Assembly (NCBI GenBank): GCA_964642165.1
Contig: CAZXOC010000006.1
Location: 1-63,392 of the forward strand
From: CAYRVX01 sp964642165
GTDB lineage: Bacteria > Planctomycetota > Phycisphaerae > SM23-33
Direction: 5' to 3'
DNA: 63,392 nt
The notes below the pieces were generated by a model, which was given only the letters and a program-made list of their open reading frames with translations, was not told the origin of the DNA and ran no database searches. A program made the translations under genes and the position numbers. This document shows positions 40,330-52,312 of the stretch, one piece after another. Numbering within the stretch: position 1 is the stretch's first letter; each line of letters starts with the position of its first letter.

Positions 40330-42536
40330 GGCTCACCGACAGGCCCGTCCGCGTGCCCATCGACGGCTCCGACGTCCGCATGCGCCGCACCACGGGGGGC
40401 GTCGTCGAGATCCGGGGCGCCGACGACGTCGAGCTGGCGCGGGGCACGGGGTTCGCCCACGCCCACGACCGGATGGCCCAGATGATGCTCGTCCGCCTCG
40501 CGGGCCAGGGACGGCTCGCCGAATGCCTGAAGGGCGACGACGAGATGCTCGCCATCGACGTCTTCATGCGGCAGATGGATTTCGCATCCGCCGCGCGGGC
40601 CGACGTCGACCGCTGCAGCCGCGGCGGCCGGGAACTTCTCCAGGCGTACTGCGCGGGCGTCAACGAGTACCTTCGCCGCTTCGGGCCGCCGTTGGCGCTG
40701 CGCCTGGTGGGGTACCGGCCCGAGCCGTGGGCCCCCCAGGACTCGCTGCTGACGGTCCACTTGATGTCCTACGTCGGCCTGGCGCAGAGCCAGCAGGACA
40801 TGGAGAAGTTCCTCATCCAGGCCGTCCGCAGCGGCGTCTCCGTCCGGCGGCTCAAGCGGCTGTTCTCGCCTCATCTCGACGGGCTGGACGAGGCCACCGC
40901 GGCGCTGATCCGCGACGTGCGGATCTGCGAGCCGCTGCTGTCGCCGGCCGTTCCCTTCGCCCCGGCCTTCACGGCGAGCAACAACTGGGCGGTCTCGGCA
41001 AGCCGGTCCGCATCCGGGCGCCCCCTCCAGTGCAACGACCCCCACCTGGAGGTCAACCGCCTGCCCTGCGTGTGGTACGAGCTCGTGATGCACACGCCGG
41101 ACGACTACCGCGTCGGCGTAAGCGTGCCGGGCCTGCCGGGCCTGGTGATGGGCCGCACGCGGAGCATCTCCTACGGCTTCACGTACGGCTTCATGGACAT
41201 GGTGGACTACTTCATCGAGGACTGCCGCGACGGGCGCGTCCGGCGGGAGGAGGGCTACCAGCCGCTCCGGGCCCGGCGGGAGGTCATCCGCCGGAAGAAG
41301 GGCCCGCCAGTCGAGATCACCGTCTTCGAGAGCGACCGCGGCGTCCTCGAGACGGACCCGCACTGTGGCGCTGTTCCGGACGGGCTGCACCTCTGCCGCG
41401 CCTACTCCGGACGCCACGGCGGGGCCGCCCGGTCGCTGGAGGCCCTGGCCGAGCTTCCCCGCGCCGCGAGCGTCGAGGAAGCCCGGGCCCTGGCCGGGCG
41501 CGTCGCCATGTCCTGCAACTGGGTGATCGCCGACCGGCACGGCGGCATCGGCTATCAGCAGTCCGGCCTCCTGCCGGTGCGGAAGCACTCGGGCCTGTAC
41601 CCCGTCCCGGGCTGGGACGAGAGCTGCGCGTGGAAGGGCGTGCTGCCGCCCGGGGAGCTGTCGTGGCTCCAGGACCCCGCCGACGGCATCCTCGCGACGG
41701 CCAACGACGACCGCAACCAGGACGGCAAGCCGCTGTCGATCAACCTCTGCATGGGGCCGTACCGCGTCGGGCGCATCGTCGAGCTGCTTCGCGGCAAGCG
41801 CCTGCACACGCTCGACGACATGAAGCGGATGCAGGGCGACCTGTTCTCGATCCAGGCCCGGCGGTTCCTGGCCGTGCTTCGCCCGCTGATCCCCGACACG
41901 CCGTCGGGCCGGCTCCTGGCCGAGTGGGACCTGTGCTACGACACCGCCTCGCGCGGCGCGACGCTGTTCGAGTCGTTCTACGAGCGGCTCCTGCGCGAGG
42001 TGTTCGGGCGGGGGCTGTTCGGCCTGGAGGCGTGGGACGCCGTCGCGTCCTCCACGTGCCTGCTGGCCGAGTACTTCCACTACTTCGACGACGCCCTGCT
42101 GGGCGAGGACGAGAGCTGGTTCGGCCGCGAGGGCCGCGAGGCCGTCTTCCGGCGGATCGTAACCGAGGTGGCCCGCCGCGACCCCGCGACCGTCAAGACC
42201 TGGGGCGAGACGCGGCAGATCATGATGGGCAACATGCTCTTCGGCGGCAGGCTCCCGCGATGGCTCAGCCGGCTGCTCGGCGTGGACTACGGTCCCGTCG
42301 CGCTGCCGGGCAACCGCGCGACCATCTCGCAGGGCGCCATCTTCCGAAGCCACGGCCTGGCGACCACCTTCGCCCCGTCGTATCGCTACGTGACCGACCT
42401 GGGCGAGGACGAGGTCCACACGGCCATCCCGGGCGGGCCGTCCGGCCGCGTCCTGTCGAAGTGGTACACCAGCGACGTCGCCCGGTGGCTCGACGGGCGC
42501 TACAAGACACTCCGCGCCCGCCCGCCGACGCCCTGA
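40326..42536 (+). CDS. Penicillin acylase-family Ntn hydrolase, probably cytoplasmic
   Basis: Predicted 736 aa. GTG start with GGAAGGGGGAG seven bases upstream. The alpha-chain part has GTGFAHAHDRMAQMMLVRLA. The autocatalytic junction is at Ser218 in FTASNNWAVSASRSASG, where Ser becomes the N-terminal nucleophile of the beta chain. NDPHLEVNRLPCVWYELVMH and MGRTRSISYGFTYGFMD are further family motifs. Relatives hydrolyse penicillins, N-acyl homoserine lactones or other amides. Most have a signal peptide; none is visible here. It is the fourth gene of the overlapping sigma/ImmA-IrrE run, so its expression is tied to that regulatory module. Confidence 0.88.
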   Translation: MRLTDRPVRVPIDGSDVRMRRTTGGVVEIRGADDVELARGTGFAHAHDRMAQMMLVRLAGQGRLAECLKGDDEMLAIDVFMRQMDFASAARADVDRCSRGGRELLQAYCAGVNEYLRRFGPPLALRLVGYRPEPWAPQDSLLTVHLMSYVGLAQSQQDMEKFLIQAVRSGVSVRRLKRLFSPHLDGLDEATAALIRDVRICEPLLSPAVPFAPAFTASNNWAVSASRSASGRPLQCNDPHLEVNRLPCVWYELVMHTPDDYRVGVSVPGLPGLVMGRTRSISYGFTYGFMDMVDYFIEDCRDGRVRREEGYQPLRARREVIRRKKGPPVEITVFESDRGVLETDPHCGAVPDGLHLCRAYSGRHGGAARSLEALAELPRAASVEEARALAGRVAMSCNWVIADRHGGIGYQQSGLLPVRKHSGLYPVPGWDESCAWKGVLPPGELSWLQDPADGILATANDDRNQDGKPLSINLCMGPYRVGRIVELLRGKRLHTLDDMKRMQGDLFSIQARRFLAVLRPLIPDTPSGRLLAEWDLCYDTASRGATLFESFYERLLREVFGRGLFGLEAWDAVASSTCLLAEYFHYFDDALLGEDESWFGREGREAVFRRIVTEVARRDPATVKTWGETRQIMMGNMLFGGRLPRWLSRLLGVDYGPVALPGNRATISQGAIFRSHGLATTFAPSYRYVTDLGEDEVHTAIPGGPSGRVLSKWYTSDVARWLDGRYKTLRARPPTP

Positions 42537-42563
42537 CCCGCGCGCCGCCGGGCCGGGCCGGCT

Positions 42564-42592
42564 GTCACGCTTCGGCGTATCCCATTCGGACG
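42564..42592 (+). promoter_or_regulatory. Second copy of the shared promoter/operator-like motif
   Basis: GTCACGCTTCGGCGTAT (42564-42580) with dyad ACGC-TTCG-GCGT, followed by CCCATTCGGACG. It is 28 bases after the acylase stop and about 45 bases before the ABC ATPase start. Same element as 38281-38310. Confidence 0.5.
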
Positions 42593-42626
42593 GAATCCGC
42601 GTGGGCTCCGTGCGCCGGGAGACGCC

Positions 42627-43709
42627 ATGCCGCACATCGCGGTCGAGAACCTGGTGAAGACCTTCCGCATCGCCGAGCGGAAGGCGGGGCTGTGGGGGGC
42701 GCTGGCCGGCGTGGTGCGTCGGCGCCATCGCACGGTCCGCGCGCTGGACGGAGCGTCGTTCGCGGTCGAGGCCGGCGAGCTGGTCGGCTGCATCGGCCCC
42801 AACGGGGCGGGCAAGAGCACGACGGTGAAGATCCTCGCGGGCATCCTCGTGCCGGATTCGGGCCGCTGCGAGGTCATGGGGCGCGTGCCGTGGGAGGACC
42901 GCATCGCCCACGTCCGCGAGATCGGCGTGGTGTTCGGCCAGCGGACGCAGCTCTGGTGGGACCTGCCGGTGATCGAGTCGTTCGAGCTGCTGCGCGACAT
43001 CTACGGCGTGCCGGCGCGGGACTACCGCCGCAGCCTGGACGAGCTGGTCGCGCTGCTGGAGCTGGCCCCGCTGCTGGACACGCCGGTCCGCCAGCTCAGC
43101 CTGGGCCAGCGGATGCGGTGCGACCTGACGGCCGCGCTGCTGCACTCGCCGCGGCTGCTGTACCTCGACGAGCCGACGATCGGCCTGGACGCCGTCAGCA
43201 AGCTCGCCGTGCGCGACTTCATCCGCACGCTCAACCGCCGGCGTGGCGTCACCGTCATCCTGACCACGCACGACATGGACGACATCGAGGCGCTCTGCCG
43301 GCGGGTGCTCGTGATCCACGAGGGGCGGATCCTCTCCGACGGCACGCTGGCGGACCTCCGCGCGTGCGTGACGACCGAGCGGCGGCTGATCGTGGACCTC
43401 GCCGACGCCGACGGCGGCCTCCACGACGGCGAGGCGGAGGTGATCTCGCGCGAGGGTCGGCGCGTCACGCTGCGCTTCGACCCGCAGCGCACCCCGCCGG
43501 CGGAGCTGATCGCCCGCATCGCCGCGCGACACGCCATCCGCGACCTGTTCGTCGAGAACCCGCCCATCGAGGAGATCATCGCCCGCATCTACTCGGACCG
43601 GCGCTTCGGCGCGGGCCCCGCGGACGCGGGGCCAGCCGCTGCCGCGCCGTGGGCGGGACCCGCCCGCGCGACGACGGTCGCCGCGAGCCCGGAAGGGGGC
43701 GCGGGATGA
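42627..43709 (+). CDS. ABC-2 type exporter, ATP-binding protein
   Basis: Predicted 360 aa. Walker A GCIGPNGAGKSTTVKILAG (~56-74), a Q-loop near GVVFGQRTQLWWDLPV, signature LSLGQRMRCDLTAALL, Walker B LLYLDEPTIGLD and switch TTHDMDDIEALCRRV are all in place. An Ala/Pro-rich tail of ~35 residues extends past the nucleotide-binding domain. The partner permeases follow directly: the stop overlaps the first permease start (ATGA). Relatives (NatA/DrrA/DUF990-linked) export drugs, lipids or polysaccharide; the substrate is unknown here. Confidence 0.92.
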   Translation: MPHIAVENLVKTFRIAERKAGLWGALAGVVRRRHRTVRALDGASFAVEAGELVGCIGPNGAGKSTTVKILAGILVPDSGRCEVMGRVPWEDRIAHVREIGVVFGQRTQLWWDLPVIESFELLRDIYGVPARDYRRSLDELVALLELAPLLDTPVRQLSLGQRMRCDLTAALLHSPRLLYLDEPTIGLDAVSKLAVRDFIRTLNRRRGVTVILTTHDMDDIEALCRRVLVIHEGRILSDGTLADLRACVTTERRLIVDLADADGGLHDGEAEVISREGRRVTLRFDPQRTPPAELIARIAARHAIRDLFVENPPIEEIIARIYSDRRFGAGPADAGPAAAAPWAGPARATTVAASPEGGAG

Positions 43710-44521
43710 TGCCCCCGGCCGTGCGCCGGCTCGGCGCATACAGCGCGATCCTGAGCGCGCGGTTCCGGTCGCTGCTGCAGTACAGGGCGGCCGCCGCGGC
43801 GGGGATCGGCACGCAGCTCTTCTGGGGGCTGATCCGGGTGATGATCTTCGCGGGCTTCTACGCCTCGAGCGACGCGCCGCAGCCGATGACCTTCCCCCAG
43901 GTCGTCACGTACATCTGGCTCGGGCAGGCGACCATCCGCCTGCTGATCTGGCGCGGCGACGCGGACGTGCAGCGCATGATCCGCACCGGCACGGTCGCCT
44001 ACGAGCTGATCCGCCCGGTGGACCTGTACGGGCTGTGGTTCAGCCGCTCCGTCGCCAACCTCGCCGCGCCGACCGTCCTTCGCGCCGTGCCGATGTTCCT
44101 CATCGCCGGGCTGCTGCTGGGCATGCAGGCCCCGGCCTCGTGGGGCGCCGGCGCGGCCTACGTGCTGGCCATGGCGATGGCCGTGCTCCTGGCGGCCGGT
44201 ATGGCCACGCTGCTGACCATCTCGCTGCTGTGGACGATCTCGGGCGAGGGCATCTCCCGCCTGCTGCCGGCGATGGTCTGGTGCCTGTCGGGCATGATCC
44301 TCCCGCTGCCGTTCTTCCCGGAGTGGCTCCAGCCGGTCCTGCGCGTGCTGCCGTTTCGCGGCATGATGGACGTGCCGTTCCGCATCTACCTGGGCCACAT
44401 CGGCCCGGGCCAGTGGCTGGGCGCGTTGGGCCACCAGGCGGCATGGACGCTGGTGATGGTCGCGCTGGGCCGGTGGCTGCTCGCCCGGGGCAAGCGGCGG
44501 CTCGTCGTGCAGGGAGGCTGA
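43706..44521 (+). CDS. ABC-2 type exporter permease 1
   Basis: Predicted 271 aa, six membrane helices, for example AAAGIGTQLFWGLIRVMIFA, TVLRAVPMFLIAGLLLGM and VLAMAMAVLLAAGMATLLTI. It belongs to the ABC-2 permeases that travel in pairs with a NatA-like ATPase (DUF990-like arrangement). The segment RMIRTGTVAYELIRPVDLYG is a cytoplasmic loop shared with the second permease (VKSGEFDRLLLRPRS), showing that the two are paralogues. The start MM has two adjacent ATG codons; the first overlaps the ATPase stop. Confidence 0.85.
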   Translation: MMPPAVRRLGAYSAILSARFRSLLQYRAAAAAGIGTQLFWGLIRVMIFAGFYASSDAPQPMTFPQVVTYIWLGQATIRLLIWRGDADVQRMIRTGTVAYELIRPVDLYGLWFSRSVANLAAPTVLRAVPMFLIAGLLLGMQAPASWGAGAAYVLAMAMAVLLAAGMATLLTISLLWTISGEGISRLLPAMVWCLSGMILPLPFFPEWLQPVLRVLPFRGMMDVPFRIYLGHIGPGQWLGALGHQAAWTLVMVALGRWLLARGKRRLVVQGG

Positions 44522-44523
44522 CC

Positions 44524-45327
44524 ATGAGCGACACGGCGCGCCTGTACGTCCGCTACATTTCGACGTCCGTCCGCTCGCAGATGCAGTACCGCCTCAGCTT
44601 CGTCATGCAGGTGGTGGGGCAGTTCCTGGCGTGCGGGATCGACTTCGTGGCGATCTGGGCGCTGTTCGGGCGCTTCGGCAGCCTGCGCGGCTGGCGGCTG
44701 AGCGAGGTGGCGCTGTTCTACGGCATGGTGCACGTGGCCTTCGCCCTGGCCGACGCGACCAGCCGCGGGTTCGACATCTTCGCCCACCTGGTCAAGAGCG
44801 GCGAGTTCGACCGCCTGCTGCTCCGCCCGCGGAGCACGGCGTTCCAGCTTGCCGCCCACTCGCTGGAGCTGCGGCGGATCGGGCGCTTCAGCCAGGGCCT
44901 CGCCGTGCTGATCTACGCCCTCTGCGCCCTGGACGTGACCTGGTCGCCCGGCAAGGCCGCCCTGCTGGCGCTGTCGATTCTCGGGGCGGCGTGCCTGTTC
45001 TACGGGCTGATCGTCCTCCAGGCGACGGCGGCCTTCTGGACCACCGAGACGCTGGAGATCATGAACACCGTCACGTACGGCGGCACGGAGACGGGCAGCT
45101 ACCCGCTGGCGATCTACAGGCAGTGGTTCCGGCGGTTCTTCACCTTCGTCGTGCCCCTGGCGTGCGTGAGCTACTACCCCGCCCTGGCGATCCTGGATCG
45201 CGACGGCGGCCCGGGGGCGCTGCGCGTCTTCGGGTGGCTGTCCCCCTCGGTGGGGCTGGCGTTCCTGCTGGTGGCCCTGCGCGCCTGGAAGCTCGGCGTG
45301 CGCCACTACCGCTCGACGGGAAGCTGA
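44524..45327 (+). CDS. ABC-2 type exporter permease 2
   Basis: Predicted 267 aa, six membrane helices (VMQVVGQFLACGIDFVAIWA; LLALSILGAACLFYGLIVLQ; VFGWLSPSVGLAFLLVALRA). It is a paralogue of the first permease and two bases downstream of its stop, so the three genes form one exporter, probably a heterodimeric permease with an ATPase homodimer. A run near the middle (FWTTETLEIMNTVTYGGTE) is typical for this DUF990-like subtype. Confidence 0.85.
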   Translation: MSDTARLYVRYISTSVRSQMQYRLSFVMQVVGQFLACGIDFVAIWALFGRFGSLRGWRLSEVALFYGMVHVAFALADATSRGFDIFAHLVKSGEFDRLLLRPRSTAFQLAAHSLELRRIGRFSQGLAVLIYALCALDVTWSPGKAALLALSILGAACLFYGLIVLQATAAFWTTETLEIMNTVTYGGTETGSYPLAIYRQWFRRFFTFVVPLACVSYYPALAILDRDGGPGALRVFGWLSPSVGLAFLLVALRAWKLGVRHYRSTGS

Positions 45328-45340
45328 GCGGGGCGGCGCG

Positions 45341-45979
45341 CTAGTCGTCGGCCGAGATGTGTTTGTACGTCCCGCCGCTGTCGCGGGCGATGGCCTGCAT
45401 GACCTGCACGGCGGAGGACTGTCTGCTGAGGTACAGCAGCGTGTGGATATGCACCGCACCGTCGACGTGCTTGTTGTGGTCCCGCAGCCACTCGACGACC
45501 GCCTCGTTGCCGCACAGCGTCTTCCCGTCCTCCGTGACGTACGTGCTCCCGCCGGTGACGCCCGCGAAGTCGCCGTCGGTCAGCAGGTAGACCAGCCTGC
45601 CGGGCTTGGTCCTGTCGGCGTACTTGAGGACGGCGAGGGCGCGCTTCAACCCCGGCAGCACGGTCGTCTGCCCGGAGGCGGTGATCCGCTTCAGGAACGT
45701 CGTGGCGGCCAGCTTGTTCTCGGCATTCGCGGCAACGAGCCTCTTCCGCGGGCCCTCGACGTACTTGTTGTTGCTGAACAGGATGACGCAGAAATCCTGC
45801 GTCGCCCGGAGGCGGCTGATGGACTTGAGCAGCTCGACGCGGATCTCGTCGAACGTCGGCGCCATCGAGCCGGACCGGTCGATCACGTAGACGACGTGAT
45901 GGGCCTCGCCGCCGGAGCCGTAGAACGTCACCCGGGGCGGCGAGGGCCTCTCCGGGGGCGGCCGCACGCGCGGCGGAGG
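45341..45979 (-). CDS. VWA-domain protein, 5' end lost in assembly gap
   Basis: 213 codons of the C-terminal part. A Pro/Arg-rich linker (PPPRVRPPPERPSPPRV) precedes a von Willebrand A domain with the metal-ion site D-x-S-x-S intact (VVYVIDRSGSMAPTFDEIR), the later Thr in TASGQTTVLPGLKRAL, and the Asp in VYLLTDGDFAGV. The end is HTLLYLSRQSSAVQVMQAIA then RDSGGTYKHI. VWA domains bind protein partners via a divalent metal. The missing N-terminus could hold a signal or membrane anchor. It is co-directional with ftsK, but the gap hides their spacing. Confidence 0.8.
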   Translation of the reverse strand, partial: PPPRVRPPPERPSPPRVTFYGSGGEAHHVVYVIDRSGSMAPTFDEIRVELLKSISRLRATQDFCVILFSNNKYVEGPRKRLVAANAENKLAATTFLKRITASGQTTVLPGLKRALAVLKYADRTKPGRLVYLLTDGDFAGVTGGSTYVTEDGKTLCGNEAVVEWLRDHNKHVDGAVHIHTLLYLSRQSSAVQVMQAIARDSGGTYKHISADD

Positions 45980-46079
45980 NNNNNNNNNNNNNNNNNNNNN
46001 NNNNNNNNNNNNNNNNNNNNNNNNNNNNNNNNNNNNNNNNNNNNNNNNNNNNNNNNNNNNNNNNNNNNNNNNNNNNNNN
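45980..46079. other. Assembly gap of 100 N
   Basis: Exactly 100 undetermined bases between the VWA and ftsK genes. The flanks are not duplicates, so sequence of unknown length is missing. Confidence 0.95.
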
Positions 46080-46112
46080 CTTCCGGGCTGACGGGCTGCT
46101 GGACGGCGCCGC

Positions 46113-48668
46113 TCAGTGCGCGCGGGCCGCCTTCTTCCGGACCTCCCGCCAGTCCTCCAGCGTGATGCGGCACGGGCGGGGCTTGGCGCCCTCGTGCGGG
46201 CCAAGGATGCCGACCTCGGCCATCTGCTGGACGATGCGGGCGGCGCGGGCGTAGCCGATGGACAGCCGCCGCTGCAGCAGCGACACGCTGCCGCGCTGCT
46301 CGCCCAGGAGGATCTCGACGGCCTGGCCGAACAGCTCGTCGAGGCCCGCGCCCTCGCCGCCCTCCGCCTGCGTTTCGCGGCCGGGCAGGAGCGCCGGCTC
46401 GTACTGCGGGCGGCCTCGCTTGCGCAGCTCCGCCACCACGGCGCGGATCTCGCCGTCGGCCACGAACGTCCCCTGGGCGCGGACGGGCGCCCCCGCGCCG
46501 GGGCGAAGCAGCAGCATGTCGCCGTGTCCGAGCAGCACCTCGGCACCGTTCTGGTCGAGGATGATGCGGCTCTCGACGCGCGACGCCACGCGGAAGCTGA
46601 GGCGGCTGGGCATGTTCGACTTGATCAGCCCGGTGACGACGTTGACGCTCGGGCGCTGGGTGGCCAGCACCAGGTGGATGCCGACGGCGCGGGCCTTCTG
46701 CGCGATGCGGACGATGTGCCCCTCCACGTCCTTTCCGACGGTCATGATCAGGTCGGCGAGCTCGTCCACGATGAAGACGTAGTACGGCATCCGCGTCGGG
46801 GCGCCGGCCCGGGTCTTGCCCCCGCGGCGATCCCGGGCGCCCGGCTTGTCCTTGGCGAGGCGGTTGTACTCCGCGATGTGCTTGACGCCGGCGTCGCGAA
46901 GCAGGGCGTAGCGCCGGTCCATCTCGTCCGCGGCCCAGGCGAGGATCCCCCCCGCCCGCCGCATGTCGTGGACGACGGGGCACAGCAGGTGGGGAATCTC
47001 GTCGAACGCGGCCATCTCCACCATCTTCGGGTCGACCAGGACGAAGCGGACCTCCGCAGGGCTGCGCGTCAGCAGCAGGCCGCTGAGGATCGTGTTCAGG
47101 CAGACGCTCTTTCCCGAGCCGGTCGTGCCGGCGATGAGCAGGTGCGGCATGCGCGCGAGGTCGGTGACGATGGGCTCCCCGCCGGCCTCCTTGCCGAGGT
47201 ACAGCGGCAGGGCCATGCCCTTGCGCGCCCGCGGGGCAGCCCCCATCAGCTCCCGGAGCCGCACGATCTCCTGCGAGGCGTTGGGCACTTCGACACCGAT
47301 CGTGTCGCGCCCCGGCAGCGGCGAGACGACCCGCACGCCCGGCACGGCCAGCGCGCGGGCGATGTCCTTCGCCAGCTTCGTCACCTGCGAGACCTTCACG
47401 CCGGCGGCCAGCGACAGCTCGAAGAGCGTGATGACCGGCCCCGTATGGAACGCGACGACCTCGGCCGCCACGCCGAACTCGTTCAACGTGCGCTGGAGCG
47501 TGTCGCGGCGCTGCCGGGCGTCGGCCTGGCGCGACTCGGCCGCCCCGGCCGTCGGCGCGGTCAGCAGGTCCATCGACGGCAGCTCGAACGGCTCCGACCA
47601 CGTCGGCCCCTGCGGGGAGATCTCGGCCTGCGCTCGGGCCGCGGCGCCCTCGGCGGACTTCAGGCGGGCGGCGATCTCGTCGATCCGCCGACGCCTCTCC
47701 GCGGGCGACGGGGCGGCCCCCTCGGCAGGTTCGGCCGGCGCCGACGGCGCCGCGGCCGCCGCGGCGCTTCGCTCGGCGGCGCGCTGCGCCGCCGCCCGGC
47801 GCCACGCGCCGTACTTGCGCCTGGCGAAGCGCGGCAGCGTCACGACGAGCCTCTCGGCCGTCAGGATCACGCCCAGGCCGAACAGCACGAGGAGGATCGT
47901 CCAGCCGCCCCACACGGCGAACTGCGAGACGAGGAAGCGGCCGACCGCGGCGCCCAGTCGTCCCGCGGCGCCCGCGGCCGGATCGGCGCCCCGCGACAGG
48001 TTGAGCATGTAGGCGGCCGAGCTGACCGTCACCACCAGCAGGACCAGCCCGGCGAGGCGCAAGGGCAGGTGGCGGATCCGCCCGCGCAGGAACAGCACGG
48101 CGGACGCCACCGTCACCAGCAGCAGCGCCGCATACGTCCCCCCGCCGAGCCAGCGCATCAGGACGTGCGCCGTGTAGGCCCCGACGATGCCGGCGGCGTT
48201 GGCCACGCCCGTCTGCGCGGGGGCGGATGCCGGGGCGGTCGACGTCGCCGGCGCCGTGGCCGCCGGGGCGCTCGTGGTCGCCGGGGCGGACGCCGTCGCC
48301 GGCGCCGTGGTCGTCGTCGTCAGCGGCGCGGTGGTCGGCGCGATGGCGTGAAGCGCCCCCGCCGGGCGCGTGGTCAGGGCCTCCCCTGCCGCGCCCGGAC
48401 GACCGTTCGGGTCGAGCCACGGGTCTCTACCATTGGCGGAGGCGGCCGTGAGAAGCCCGCCCGGCAGGTCGGCCGGGCAGTACGTCAGCACGCTCATCCA
48501 CGCCAGCGCCGCCACGCCCAGCAGGACCAGCGCCGAGCCGTGCCGCCAGAACCATCGCATCGGGCGGTCATGCGGCTTCGCCGGCGCGGACGCCTTCGCG
48601 GCGCGGGGCTTCAACGTCTTGCTGCGCTTTGGCCTTTTCCTCGCTTTGCGGGCCATCTCCCGTTCCAT
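46113..48668 (-). CDS. ftsK: DNA translocase FtsK
   Basis: Predicted 851 aa. Basic N-terminus (ARKARKRPKRSKTLKPR), membrane helices near 45-65, 165-235 and 260-290, with a periplasmic Thr/Ala/Pro low-complexity loop in between. A linker then leads to the motor. Alpha/beta domains: GPVITLFELSLAAGVKVSQV, Walker A in LLIAGTTGSGKSVCLNTIL, Walker B in YYVFIVDELADLIMTVGKD, HLVLATQRPSVNVVTGLIKS. The C-terminal gamma winged helix (SVSLLQRRLSIGYARAARIV) recognises oriented KOPS-like sequences. It pumps DNA at the division septum and aids dimer resolution. It is 20 bases after cusA, so partly co-transcribed. Confidence 0.93.
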   Translation of the reverse strand: MEREMARKARKRPKRSKTLKPRAAKASAPAKPHDRPMRWFWRHGSALVLLGVAALAWMSVLTYCPADLPGGLLTAASANGRDPWLDPNGRPGAAGEALTTRPAGALHAIAPTTAPLTTTTTAPATASAPATTSAPAATAPATSTAPASAPAQTGVANAAGIVGAYTAHVLMRWLGGGTYAALLLVTVASAVLFLRGRIRHLPLRLAGLVLLVVTVSSAAYMLNLSRGADPAAGAAGRLGAAVGRFLVSQFAVWGGWTILLVLFGLGVILTAERLVVTLPRFARRKYGAWRRAAAQRAAERSAAAAAAPSAPAEPAEGAAPSPAERRRRIDEIAARLKSAEGAAARAQAEISPQGPTWSEPFELPSMDLLTAPTAGAAESRQADARQRRDTLQRTLNEFGVAAEVVAFHTGPVITLFELSLAAGVKVSQVTKLAKDIARALAVPGVRVVSPLPGRDTIGVEVPNASQEIVRLRELMGAAPRARKGMALPLYLGKEAGGEPIVTDLARMPHLLIAGTTGSGKSVCLNTILSGLLLTRSPAEVRFVLVDPKMVEMAAFDEIPHLLCPVVHDMRRAGGILAWAADEMDRRYALLRDAGVKHIAEYNRLAKDKPGARDRRGGKTRAGAPTRMPYYVFIVDELADLIMTVGKDVEGHIVRIAQKARAVGIHLVLATQRPSVNVVTGLIKSNMPSRLSFRVASRVESRIILDQNGAEVLLGHGDMLLLRPGAGAPVRAQGTFVADGEIRAVVAELRKRGRPQYEPALLPGRETQAEGGEGAGLDELFGQAVEILLGEQRGSVSLLQRRLSIGYARAARIVQQMAEVGILGPHEGAKPRPCRITLEDWREVRKKAARAH

Positions 48669-48688
48669 AGCGGCTCGGGGGCGTCGTT

Positions 48689-52283
<3,595 letters not shown>

Positions 52284-52312
<29 letters not shown>

